Origin: an uncultured beta proteobacterium
Lineage (GTDB): Bacteria; Pseudomonadota; Gammaproteobacteria; Burkholderiales; Burkholderiaceae_C
Length of the DNA stretch: 64,000 nt
NCBI GenBank assembly: GCA_903828235.1
Contig: CAIKLM010000164.1
Location: 29,713-93,712, forward strand
Direction: 5' to 3'
A program made the position numbers and the translations under genes. Below are positions 17,620 to 29,734 of the stretch, in pieces. The notes under the pieces are model-generated. The model had not been told where the DNA came from, ran no database searches, and worked only from the letters and a program-made list of their open reading frames with translations. The number at the start of each line of letters is the position of its first letter. The stretch's first letter is position 1.

Positions 17620-19046
17620 GGCACGTGCAGGAACTCGTTGGGCCCGTGGGCGTTGCTCTTCGGGCCCAGCACGCCACAGACCATCATCTGCGCCCTCGGG
17701 AAGCCGGCCTGCAGCATGCTCATCAGCGGAATCGTGCCGCCTTGCCCGATGTAGCCCAGCGGCGCGCCCCAGTGCGCCATCGAGGCGCCGTCCATGGCCC
17801 GTTCCAGCCAGGGCGCGAGTTCCGGCGCGTTCCAGCCCGTCGCGCCCAGCTGCCCGGCGCGGCCGTCGGGGTGGAAGATGACGCGGGCGTTGTAGGGCGC
17901 GTTGTCCTCCAGCAGCGCCTTCAGGCGCATGCTGGCCTCGTGGCCGTCCACCAGCGGCGGCAGGCGCAGGCTCAGCTTGAAGGCCGTGTGCGGCCGCAGC
18001 ACGTTGCCGGCGTTGGCCAGCTCGGGGAAGCCCTCCGCGCCGGTGACGCTGAGCGTGGGCCGCCAGGTGCGGTTGAGCAGGCCCTCGACGGGGTCGGTGG
18101 TGGTGGGCAGGGCCACGCCGCCGTCGGCGCCGCAGGCCCAGGGAAAGCGTTTCCAGACCTCGTCGCCGAGGATGGCCGCCGTGGCGCGCGCCTGCGCCAC
18201 GCGCGAGGCCGGAATCTCACAGTGGAAGCTCTCGGGCAGCAGCCGCCCGGTGGCGCTGTCCTCGAGCCGGTCGAGCACGTGGCGCAGGATGCGGAAGCTG
18301 CTGGGCACCAGGCCCGAGCTGTCGCCCGAGTGCACGCCCTCGGTCAGGATCTCCACCTTCAGCACGCCGCTGACCATGCCGCGCAGGCTGGTCGTCAGCC
18401 AGAGCTGCTCGTAGTTGCCGGCGCCGCTGTCCAGGCACACGACGAGGCCGATGTCGCCCAGCCGCGGCCTCAGCGCTTCGATGAAAGCGGGCAGGTCGGG
18501 GCTGCCGCTTTCCTCGCCGCTCTCGATCAGGCCCACGCAGCGCGGGCGTGCGATGCCTTGGCGGTCGAGCGACTCGATCGCGGTGATGGCGGCGTAGGCG
18601 GCGTAGCCGTCGTCGGCGCCGCCACGGCCGTAGAGCAGGCCGTTCTCGAACTTGGGGGTCCAGGGCCCGAGGTCGCTGCGCCAGCCGTTGAACTCGGGCT
18701 GCTTGTCGAGGTGGCCGTAGAGCAGCACCGTGTTGCCGCTGCCGTCGGCGGCGGCGCGCGTGGCCGGGATGTCGAAGAACAGCACCGGCGTCCGCCCCGG
18801 CAGGCGGATCACCTCCAGCGTCAGCCCGGCGATGCGGCGGCCCTCGATCCAGCGCGCGGCATCCACCACCACGCGGTCGAGCAGGCCGTGCTCGGCCCAC
18901 TTGGCGTCGAACATCGGGCTCTTGGCCGGCACCGCGATGTAGTCGGTGAGGGCGGGCACGATGCGCTGGTCCCAGGCCTCGTCGGCGTGCGCCGCGAGCG
19001 AGGCGGCCAGGGCGCCGGCCTCGGCGCTGCGGGTGGGGGCGTTCAT
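17565..19046 (-). CDS. M20 family zinc metallopeptidase (dipeptidase / ArgE-DapE-like)
   Basis: Cytoplasmic di-zinc hydrolase of 493 residues. Metal ligands fit the M20 pattern: His112 in YGHLDKQPEF (Asp114 as metal-polarising residue), the bridging Asp in GGADDGYAAYAAIT (145/146), the Glu pair in ESGEESGSPD (about 178/179) and a late His in NEFLHVPYAKKL. An inserted dimerisation (lid) domain occupies roughly 210-380. The length suits the carboxypeptidase/dipeptidase branch better than ArgE or DapE (about 375-400). The ATG at 19046 has AGGAG eight bases upstream. The substrate cannot be read from the sequence. Its 3' end abuts the 86-bp repeat array. Confidence 0.88.
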   Translation of the reverse strand: MNAPTRSAEAGALAASLAAHADEAWDQRIVPALTDYIAVPAKSPMFDAKWAEHGLLDRVVVDAARWIEGRRIAGLTLEVIRLPGRTPVLFFDIPATRAAADGSGNTVLLYGHLDKQPEFNGWRSDLGPWTPKFENGLLYGRGGADDGYAAYAAITAIESLDRQGIARPRCVGLIESGEESGSPDLPAFIEALRPRLGDIGLVVCLDSGAGNYEQLWLTTSLRGMVSGVLKVEILTEGVHSGDSSGLVPSSFRILRHVLDRLEDSATGRLLPESFHCEIPASRVAQARATAAILGDEVWKRFPWACGADGGVALPTTTDPVEGLLNRTWRPTLSVTGAEGFPELANAGNVLRPHTAFKLSLRLPPLVDGHEASMRLKALLEDNAPYNARVIFHPDGRAGQLGATGWNAPELAPWLERAMDGASMAHWGAPLGYIGQGGTIPLMSMLQAGFPRAQMMVCGVLGPKSNAHGPNEFLHVPYAKKLTASVAQVIAAMP

Positions 19047-19075
19047 GGCGGCGGTCTCCTGAAGGTGTGTGCAGT

Positions 19076-19909
19076 CTAGAGCCGGTCCAGCCACTGCACG
19101 AGCCGCATCAGCACGCCCTCGCGCTCGGGCTCGTTGAAGATCTCGTGGCGCATGGCCTCGAACTCCCAGGCGGTGAGCACGCGCGGCGGCGCGGCGGCGG
19201 CGAAGGCGCGGCTGCCGGCGGGGTCGACGACGCGATCAGCGCCGCCCCACATCAGCAGCGTCGGCAGCGCCCAGCGCGGCGCGGCGGCGCGCACGTGCTC
19301 GCCGGCGTCGAGGATGAAGCGCGCCAGCCGCGCGCTGATGCGGTCGTGCACCAGCGGGTCGGCGAGGAAGGCGGCCACGACGGCCTCGTCGTGCGACAGG
19401 CCGCGGGGGTCGATGCCGTTGCGCTGTGCCAGGTCGGGCAGCAGCCGCTCGCCGATGGCCAGCTGCCAGCGCTGCCAGGCCGACAGCCGCGCGGCCAGTG
19501 CGGGCGACGACAGTGCCAGCCCCTGCACCGGGCGGCTCCAGCCCGCCGGGCGCGGGTTCAGCGCCTCGGCCACGAAGCGCGCCGCCAACGCGCCGCCCAT
19601 GCTGTGGCCCAGCAGCACCCGCGGGCCGCCGGTGGCCGGTGCCCGGTCCAGCACCTGCGCGAGGTCTTCCAGCAGGCAGTCGCCCCGGGGCAGCGTGCCG
19701 CGCGGCCCGCCGCTGCGGCCGTGGCCGCGCTGGTCGTGCGCGAGCACCGACCAGCCCGCGGCGTTCAGCGCCCGCGCCACGTGGTCGTAGCGCGCTGCGT
19801 GCTCGCCAAGCCCGTGCACCACGACCACCAGGCCGCGCGGCGCCGGAACCGGCCACTCCGACAGCGCCAGGGCGAGCCCGTCGGGGGTGTTGAGGACGGG
19901 GTTGCTCAC
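19076..19909 (-). CDS. Alpha/beta hydrolase, monoacylglycerol lipase / lysophospholipase type
   Basis: 277-residue serine hydrolase of the Hydrolase_4 group. VVVVHGLGEHAARYDHVA supplies the oxyanion-hole HG motif, AHDQRGHGRSGGPRG follows, and the nucleophile elbow is LLGHSMGGALA (Ser in GHSMG). The acid is probably the Asp of MWGGADRVVDP and the His that of MRHEIFNEPERE, the usual end of bacterial monoglyceride lipases. The GTG at 19909 is chosen because upstream in-frame sequence enters an AT-rich non-coding stretch; an ATG at 20017 would add 36 atypical residues. It starts 29 bases before the M20 gene on the same strand. Confidence 0.88.
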   Translation of the reverse strand: MSNPVLNTPDGLALALSEWPVPAPRGLVVVVHGLGEHAARYDHVARALNAAGWSVLAHDQRGHGRSGGPRGTLPRGDCLLEDLAQVLDRAPATGGPRVLLGHSMGGALAARFVAEALNPRPAGWSRPVQGLALSSPALAARLSAWQRWQLAIGERLLPDLAQRNGIDPRGLSHDEAVVAAFLADPLVHDRISARLARFILDAGEHVRAAAPRWALPTLLMWGGADRVVDPAGSRAFAAAAPPRVLTAWEFEAMRHEIFNEPEREGVLMRLVQWLDRL

Positions 19910-20044
19910 GATGGCCCCACCGGCTCGGTTCTTGGAATATTTGACATTTTCAACATCATCTCCGACGCTAAATTCGATACATTCATTTCTTCTCTTATCA
20001 CTTAGGGCGCGCGACATCGCGACGGTGGCGAGCCCTCCCGAGCC
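19910..20044. promoter_or_regulatory. AT-rich divergent promoter region
   Basis: Between the hydrolase gene and the divergent cNMP-binding gene, bases 19930-20005 are strikingly AT-rich for this genome. TTGACA occurs at 19941-19946 but no good -10 sits 16-18 bases on. TTGACATTTTCAA (19941-19953) is a TTGA-N5-TCAA dyad reminiscent of, but one base shorter than, the CRP/FNR half-site spacing. Role as a divergent control region is inferred. Confidence 0.4.
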
Positions 20045-21232
20045 GTGATTCCTCAAGACGACTTCTTGCAGTTTGCCCGCGAGGCCGAGGCGAGCCGGCT
20101 CCGGGCCTTCGCCGGCGACGTGATCTACAAGGAGGGCATGCCGGCCACCCACCTGTACATCATCACCGAGGGCGAGGTCGACCTGTTCCTGGTGCGCGAC
20201 GGCAGGCGCACCGTGGTCGAGACCCTGCGCACGGGGCAGTGCTTCGGCATCGAGCCGCACCTGGAGCGGCCCGAGCGGCTGCACAGCGCCGCCGCCCGCA
20301 GCTACAGCGAGATGTCGCTCGTGCCGCTGCACGCCGTGGCCGAGGCCGTGGCCGAGGGCTCCGAGCTGGCGCGCGGCCTGCTGCGCACGCTGTCGGAGCG
20401 GACGCTGGCGGCCCACCGCCTGATCGCGCAGCGCGTGAACTTCCAGCCCGAACTGCAGGTGTACGCGCAGATCCTGCACCTGCTGGGCCTGGCCGAGGTC
20501 GGCCGTGCCGCGGTGGCGCTGCGCCCCGGCGCCGACAACCGCAGCCCCCAGGCGCAGCCGCTGCTGCAGGACGTGCTGCACAACGCCCGGCTGCTGCTGG
20601 GCCACTCCGAGCGCCACGCGCTCGCCTGCCTGGCCCGGCTGCGCGCGGCCTGCCTCATCCGCATCGAGGACGACCGCGGCCTGGGCAAGCGCGTGCACTT
20701 CGCCGTGCGCGACATCGTCTCCGACGTGCGCCGGCTCGTCGAGAGCGACGCCGACGCCGACCGGCTGCGGCACGAGACGCTGAGCCTGGACGAGTTCGCC
20801 TCGATGGTGGACGTCGAGCGCACCGTGCTGCTGCGCAAGCTGGCGGCCGGCGACTTCGCCGACGACGTCTTCACCTTCCGCCGCGAGGAGATCCTGCGCC
20901 TGCTCGACACCCAGGGCCGGCGCTACTTCGCCGAGCGGCGCATCAAGCAGCCGCAGGAGTTCACCGAGGTCGCCGACCTCGAGTTCGCCGACGCCAAGAC
21001 GCTGTTCGCGGCGCTGTCGCGCCGCGACGGCCTGGACCTGGCCAAGCTGCTGGCCACGCTGGCCGGCGAGCCAGTGCGCGACCGCATCCTGGACGCCCTG
21101 CCGAGGCGCCGCCGCGAGGAGGTCGAGGCCGAGCTGCAGGGCCTGCGGCCCGATCCGGTGGAGGCGCGGCAGCTGGGCCTGGCGCTGCTCGGCGAGGTGC
21201 AGGCGGCGATGCTGGCCGCGCAGGGCGGCTGA
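20045..21232 (+). CDS. Cyclic-nucleotide-binding domain protein with FliG-like C-terminal region
   Basis: 395-residue cytoplasmic protein beginning at GTG. The N-terminal 110 residues form a cNMP-binding beta-roll (GDVIYKEGMPATHLYIITEGEVDLFLV, here split as GDVIYKEGMPATHLY and GEVDLFLVRDG; GQCFGIEPHL). A helical middle part (about 130-230) contains a probable winged helix (LLLGHSERHALACLARLRAA). The last 140 residues resemble FliG repeats: DEFASMVDVERTVLLRKL, FADAKTLFAALSRRDGLD, and ILDALPRRRREEVEAEL followed by an EARQLGLALLGEVQ helix. No membrane segment. It might sense cAMP or c-di-GMP; the ligand and partner are unknown. The FliG resemblance is by eye and needs a profile search. Confidence 0.75.
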   Translation: MIPQDDFLQFAREAEASRLRAFAGDVIYKEGMPATHLYIITEGEVDLFLVRDGRRTVVETLRTGQCFGIEPHLERPERLHSAAARSYSEMSLVPLHAVAEAVAEGSELARGLLRTLSERTLAAHRLIAQRVNFQPELQVYAQILHLLGLAEVGRAAVALRPGADNRSPQAQPLLQDVLHNARLLLGHSERHALACLARLRAACLIRIEDDRGLGKRVHFAVRDIVSDVRRLVESDADADRLRHETLSLDEFASMVDVERTVLLRKLAAGDFADDVFTFRREEILRLLDTQGRRYFAERRIKQPQEFTEVADLEFADAKTLFAALSRRDGLDLAKLLATLAGEPVRDRILDALPRRRREEVEAELQGLRPDPVEARQLGLALLGEVQAAMLAAQGG

Positions 21233-21248
21233 GCGCCGGCCCGGCCGG

Positions 21249-22037
21249 CTACGGCACCCAGCCGTAGTCGATGGTCAGCGGCGCGTGGTCGGAGAAGCGC
21301 TCGTCGAGGTAGATCGCGGCCTTCTTCGCCGTGGCCGCCACCGCGGGCGTGGCGAAGTGGTAGTCCAGCCGCCAGCCCACGTTCTTGTCCCAGGCCTGGC
21401 CGCGGTTGCTCCACCACGTGTACTGCTCGGGGCGGGTGTCGAGCGTGCGGAACACGTCCACGAGGCCGCCTTCGCCGAGGAGCCCGTCCAGCCAGGCGCG
21501 CTCCTCGGGCAGGAAGCCGCTGTTCTTCTGGTTGCTCTTCCAGTTGCGGAGGTCGATCTCCTTGTGGGCGATGTTGACGTCGCCCAGCAGGATGAACTCG
21601 CGCTCGGCCTTCAGCCGCATCAGGTGGGGGTACATCGCCGCCAGGAAGCGGAACTTGGCGGCCTGTCGGTCCTCGCCGCTGCTGCCGCTGGGAAAGTAGC
21701 AGCTGATGACGCTGAACCGGCGCCGGGGGGTGTCGTAGCGCGCCTCGACCCAGCGGCCTTCGTCGTCGAACTCGGGCGAGCCGAAGCCCGTGATCACGTC
21801 GCTGGGTGATTTCTTCACGTACAGGCCGACACCCGAGTAGCCCTTCTTGCGAGCAAAATGGAAGTGGCCTTGCAACCCCCCGACGCGGTCGAGGGTCCCG
21901 GCCACGTCGCCGGCCTGCGCCTTGACCTCCTGCACGCCCATACAATCCGCCGCCGCGGCTTCGGCCCAGGCTGCGAACCCCTTTCTGGCGGCCGAGCGGA
22001 TGCCGTTCAGGTTGAGCGTGACCACTCTGAAAGCCAA
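21249..22037 (-). CDS. xth: Exodeoxyribonuclease III (AP endonuclease)
   Basis: Mg-dependent 3'-5' exonuclease and apurinic endonuclease of the EEP fold, acting in base-excision repair. Motifs: [10 protein letters not shown], the metal Glu in [28 protein letters not shown], the catalytic [27 protein letters not shown] and the closing [13 protein letters not shown]. The TTG at 22037 is chosen over the GTG at 22025 because GGAGG lies six bases upstream of it; this gives 262 residues, the normal length. It diverges from pyrE with only 33 bases between starts, so the two promoters must overlap. It converges on the cNMP-binding gene 16 bases away. Confidence 0.93.
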   Translation of the reverse strand: MAFRVVTLNLNGIRSAARKGFAAWAEAAAADCMGVQEVKAQAGDVAGTLDRVGGLQGHFHFARKKGYSGVGLYVKKSPSDVITGFGSPEFDDEGRWVEARYDTPRRRFSVISCYFPSGSSGEDRQAAKFRFLAAMYPHLMRLKAEREFILLGDVNIAHKEIDLRNWKSNQKNSGFLPEERAWLDGLLGEGGLVDVFRTLDTRPEQYTWWSNRGQAWDKNVGWRLDYHFATPAVAATAKKAAIYLDERFSDHAPLTIDYGWVP

Positions 22038-22070
22038 GAGATTCCTCCAGCGCCCGCCGTTAGACCCGCG

Positions 22071-22766
22071 ATGAGCCTCCCCGCCCCGGATCCGATCGCA
22101 CAGGAGTTCGTGCCCTTCGCCTTGCGCGCGGGCGTGCTGCGCTTCGGGGAGTTCCGCACCAAGGCCGGCAGGCTGTCGCCGTACTTCTTCAATGCCGGGG
22201 GCTTCGACGACGGTGCCAAGCTCGGGGCGCTTGCGGCATTCTATGCACGGCGCCTGCTGCAGGCCCGCAGCGAGGGCCGCCTGGCCTTCGACATGTTGTT
22301 CGGCCCGGCCTACAAGGGCATCACCCTGGCCTCGGCCGTGGCGGTGGAGATGGCGCGCGCCGGCCACAACCTGCCCTACGCCTACAACCGCAAGGAAGCC
22401 AAGGACCACGGCGAGGGCGGCACGCTGGTCGGCGCCCCCGTGCGCGGGCGCGTGCTCATCGTCGACGACGTCATCTCGGCCGGCACCTCGGTGCGCGAGT
22501 CCATCGCCATGATCCGCGCCGCCGGCGCCGTGCCGGCGGGCGTGGCCATCGCGCTGGACCGGCAGGAGCGCGCCACGCAGGACGGCGCCGACGCGCCCTG
22601 GAGCGCGGTGCAGTTCGTCGAGCGCGAGCTCGACCTGCCCGTGGTGGCCGTGGCCACGCTGGCCGACCTGCTGCAGTGGCTGCGCGCCGGGGCCGATGCC
22701 TCGCTGGCCGAGCACGCCGCCGCCGTCGAGGCCTACCGCGCACGCTACGGCGTGGCGGCGGACTGA
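22071..22766 (+). CDS. pyrE: Orotate phosphoribosyltransferase
   Basis: Joins orotate to PRPP to make orotidine monophosphate in pyrimidine synthesis. 231 residues. The N-terminal orotate site reads [19 protein letters not shown], the flexible catalytic loop [13 protein letters not shown], and the PRPP motif is [24 protein letters not shown] is also conserved. The ATG at 22071 begins right after a short leader. Divergent from xth; a small secreted protein gene follows five bases after the stop. Confidence 0.96.
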   Translation: MSLPAPDPIAQEFVPFALRAGVLRFGEFRTKAGRLSPYFFNAGGFDDGAKLGALAAFYARRLLQARSEGRLAFDMLFGPAYKGITLASAVAVEMARAGHNLPYAYNRKEAKDHGEGGTLVGAPVRGRVLIVDDVISAGTSVRESIAMIRAAGAVPAGVAIALDRQERATQDGADAPWSAVQFVERELDLPVVAVATLADLLQWLRAGADASLAEHAAAVEAYRARYGVAAD

Positions 22767-22771
22767 CCGCC

Positions 22772-23461
22772 ATGCTGCGGCCGGGCATCCTCGGGATCCT
22801 GCTGGGCCTGGCGGGCCTGTGGCCGGCCGCGGCCGCGTCGCAACAGCCGCCCACGACCTCCGGCATCTACACCTGCGTCGACGACCGCGGCCGCCGTCTC
22901 ACGGCCGACCGGCCCATCGTCGAGTGCCGCCACAAGGAGCAGCAGATCCTCAACCGCGACGGCTCGCTGCGCGCCGTCCTGCCGCCCACGCTCACGGCCG
23001 AGGAGCGCGCCGCCAAGGAAGCCCGCGAGCGCGCCGCCGCCGAGTCCAAGGTCGCCAGCGCCGACGCCGCGCGCCGCGACCGCAACCTGCTGGCGCGCTT
23101 CCCCGACGAAGCCTCACACAACCGCGCGCGCGAGGCCGCGCTCGACCCCGTGCGCGTGGCCATGCGCGCCACCGAGCAGCGCCTGCGCGAGCTGCAGGCG
23201 TCGCGCAAGCCGCTGCTCGACGAGGCCGAGTTCTACGTCGGCAAGACCCTGCCGCCCAAGCTGCGCAGCGCGCTCGATGCCAACGACGCCTCGGTCGAGG
23301 CGCAGCGAGCCGCCGGCGCCACGCAGGAGGCCGAGCTCGAGCGCATCAACCGCCTCTACGACGCCGAGCTCGAGCGCCTGCGCCGGCTGTGGGCCGGTGC
23401 GTCCCCGGGCTCGGTGCCCATGTCGGCGGCCGATCGCTCGGCTCCCATCGCCAGGCCCTGA
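22772..23461 (+). CDS. Exported DUF4124-like protein with coiled-coil region
   Basis: 229-residue protein of unknown function. A signal peptide (LGILLGLAGLWPAAAA) is followed by a short DUF4124-type beta segment (SGIYTCVDDRGRRLTADRPI, with two Cys at about 32 and 49), then a long charged helical part rich in Glu, Arg and Ala (about 75-210), likely coiled coil, and a short Pro/Ser tail. Proteins of this layout are common beside housekeeping genes in Burkholderiales and are thought to work in the periplasm. It follows pyrE by five bases and is probably co-transcribed with it. Confidence 0.75.
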   Translation: MLRPGILGILLGLAGLWPAAAASQQPPTTSGIYTCVDDRGRRLTADRPIVECRHKEQQILNRDGSLRAVLPPTLTAEERAAKEARERAAAESKVASADAARRDRNLLARFPDEASHNRAREAALDPVRVAMRATEQRLRELQASRKPLLDEAEFYVGKTLPPKLRSALDANDASVEAQRAAGATQEAELERINRLYDAELERLRRLWAGASPGSVPMSAADRSAPIARP

Positions 23462-23479
23462 CGCCGCAGGCTCGCGGCG
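23462..23479. terminator. Small hairpin between convergent genes
   Basis: CGCCGC (23462-23467) and GCGGCG (23474-23479) enclose AGGCTC in the 31-base gap between the DUF4124-like gene and gatB, which converge. Without a T-run it is only a candidate terminator. Confidence 0.35.
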
Positions 23480-23492
23480 CCTCGCCCGCGCC

Positions 23493-28145
<4,653 letters not shown>

Positions 28146-28150
28146 TGTCC

Positions 28151-28185
28151 GCCCCCGTCGCTGCGCGCCGGTCCCCCGAGGGGGC
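28151..28185. repeat. Extragenic palindromic repeat in the mreB-mreC gap
   Basis: The 61-base gap after mreB holds GCTGCGCGCCGG followed by TCCCCCGAGGGGGC, a CCCCCGAGGGGG palindrome. The same combination (GCTGCGCG... then CCCCCGAGGGGG) occurs in each 86-bp unit near 17.4-17.5 kb. It probably belongs to a dispersed extragenic repeat family. Confidence 0.6.
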
Positions 28186-28206
28186 CTGAACGGCCTGGGG
28201 ATCGCC

Positions 28207-29148
28207 ATGCCGCTGGGCACGCTCGACCGCACCCCGCCGCCGTTCTTCCGCCAGGGCCCCTCGGCCCTGAGCAAGCTGGTGTTCTTCTCTGCCCTGGCGG
28301 TCTTCCTGATGGTGGCCGACAAGCGGCTGCAGATCGCGCAGCCGGTGCGACAGGCGCTGGCCGTGGCGCTGCTGCCGCTGCAGCGCGCCGTGGCGGTGCC
28401 GGTGGAGACGATGACCGGCGGCGCCGGCTACCTGCAGGGCCTGGCAGCGGCGCGCAGTGCGCAGGAGCAGGCCGAGCGGCGAGCCACCGCGCTGGCCGAG
28501 CGCGCCACGCGCGCCGAGCAGCTGGCGGCGGAGAACGCCCGCCTGCGCGCGCTGCTGGAGCTGCGCCCCGCGCTCACCGTGCGCTCGCTGCCGGCCGAGG
28601 TGCTGTACGAGGCCGCCGACCCGTACTCGCGCAAGGTGTTCATCGACCGCGGCCTGACGCAGGGCGTGAAGCTGGGCGCGCCCGTCATCGGCGAGGCCGG
28701 CGTGCTCGGCCAGGTGACGCAGGTCTACCCGCTCACCGCCGAGGTCACGCTGCTTTCCGACAAGGACGCGGCGATCCCGGTGCTCAACACGCGCACGCAG
28801 CAGCGCAGCGCCGCCTTCGGCGCCGGCCGGGGGGGCGGCCTGGAGCTGCGCTTCATGAGCGGCAACGCCGACGTCAAGGTGGGCGACGTGCTGCACACCA
28901 GCGGCCTGGACGGCATCTACCCGCCGGGGCTGCCGGTGGCCACCGTGGCGTCCGTCGAGCGGCGCGTCGAGTCGGGCTTCGCGCGCATCGTGCTGGAGCC
29001 GGCAGCGCCCGCCGACGGCGTGCGCCAGGTGCTGGTGCTCGAGCCGGTGGGCGTGCAGCTGCCGCCGCGGCCCGAGCCGGCGGTGCCGCTGGACAAGGTC
29101 AAGCCCGAGAAGAAGCCCAGGCCGCGGCCTGGCCAGCCCGCGCCATGA
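28207..29148 (+). CDS. mreC: Rod shape-determining protein MreC
   Basis: Bitopic inner-membrane protein that links cytoplasmic MreB to PBP2 in the periplasm. 313 residues: one membrane segment (about 20-37, LSKLVFFSALAVFLMVA), a coiled coil (about 75-118, rich in Ala/Glu/Arg, ending AENARLRALLEL), then the paired beta-barrel MreC domain (VLYEAADPYSRKVFIDRG, GVLGQVTQVYPLTAEVTLL, VGDVLHTSGLDGIYPPGLPV). A Pro/Lys-rich tail (about 275-313) is common in betaproteobacteria. 55 bases separate it from mreD. Confidence 0.95.
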   Translation: MPLGTLDRTPPPFFRQGPSALSKLVFFSALAVFLMVADKRLQIAQPVRQALAVALLPLQRAVAVPVETMTGGAGYLQGLAAARSAQEQAERRATALAERATRAEQLAAENARLRALLELRPALTVRSLPAEVLYEAADPYSRKVFIDRGLTQGVKLGAPVIGEAGVLGQVTQVYPLTAEVTLLSDKDAAIPVLNTRTQQRSAAFGAGRGGGLELRFMSGNADVKVGDVLHTSGLDGIYPPGLPVATVASVERRVESGFARIVLEPAAPADGVRQVLVLEPVGVQLPPRPEPAVPLDKVKPEKKPRPRPGQPAP

Positions 29149-29203
29149 AGCCCCGTCGCGAGGCACCGCCGTCCGTGATCGTGCGCCGGGAAGGAGGCTC
29201 TGC

Positions 29204-29725
29204 ATGATCATGCCCAGGGGCTCGGACCAGCTGCTGCTGCCGGCCAAGCCGCTGTTCATCTACGGCTCGCTGCTGCTGGCCTTCGGCTTCCACCTGCTGC
29301 CGCTGGGCCGCCACGCCGCGATTCCCGACCTGCTGGCGGTGGCCCTGGTGTTCTGGAACGTGCACCAGCCGCGCCGCGTGAGCGTGGGCCTGGCCTTCGT
29401 GGCCGGCCTGGCGCTCGACGTGCACCAGGGCGCCATCCTCGGCCAGCATGCGCTGGCCTACACGCTGCTGTCGTACGTGGCGGTGGTCATCCACCGCCGG
29501 CTGCTGTGGTTCGGCGTGATCGAGCAGGCGCTGCAGCTGGTGTTGCTGTTCGCCGCCGCGCACGCCGTGTCGCTGGTGGTGCGGCTCATTGCGGGCGACA
29601 TGTTCCCGGGCTGGTGGCTGCTGGCTGCGCCGCTGCTGGAGGCGGCGCTGTGGCCGCTGGCCACCTGGTTGCTGCTGGCGCCGCAGCGCCGCGCGCCCGA
29701 CCCCGACCAGAACCGGCCGCTGTAG
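29204..29725 (+). CDS. mreD: Rod shape-determining membrane protein MreD
   Basis: Polytopic membrane protein of 173 residues with about five to six hydrophobic segments (for example LFIYGSLLLAFGFHLLPLG, AIPDLLAVALVFW, LLWFGVIEQALQLVLLFAA). It forms part of the MreBCD complex. The family feature RRVSVGLAFVAGLALDVHQG is present. GGAAGGAGG lies about eight bases before the ATG at 29204; a second ATG two codons later is possible. Sits between mreC and mrdA. Confidence 0.93.
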   Translation: MIMPRGSDQLLLPAKPLFIYGSLLLAFGFHLLPLGRHAAIPDLLAVALVFWNVHQPRRVSVGLAFVAGLALDVHQGAILGQHALAYTLLSYVAVVIHRRLLWFGVIEQALQLVLLFAAAHAVSLVVRLIAGDMFPGWWLLAAPLLEAALWPLATWLLLAPQRRAPDPDQNRPL

Positions 29726-29734
29726 GCTAAGGAC

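Noticed and set aside
19911..20017. N-terminal extension of the alpha/beta hydrolase to ATG 20017
   Set aside because: The added residues come from an AT-rich promoter-like stretch and have no match to the hydrolase fold; GTG 19909 gives the normal length.
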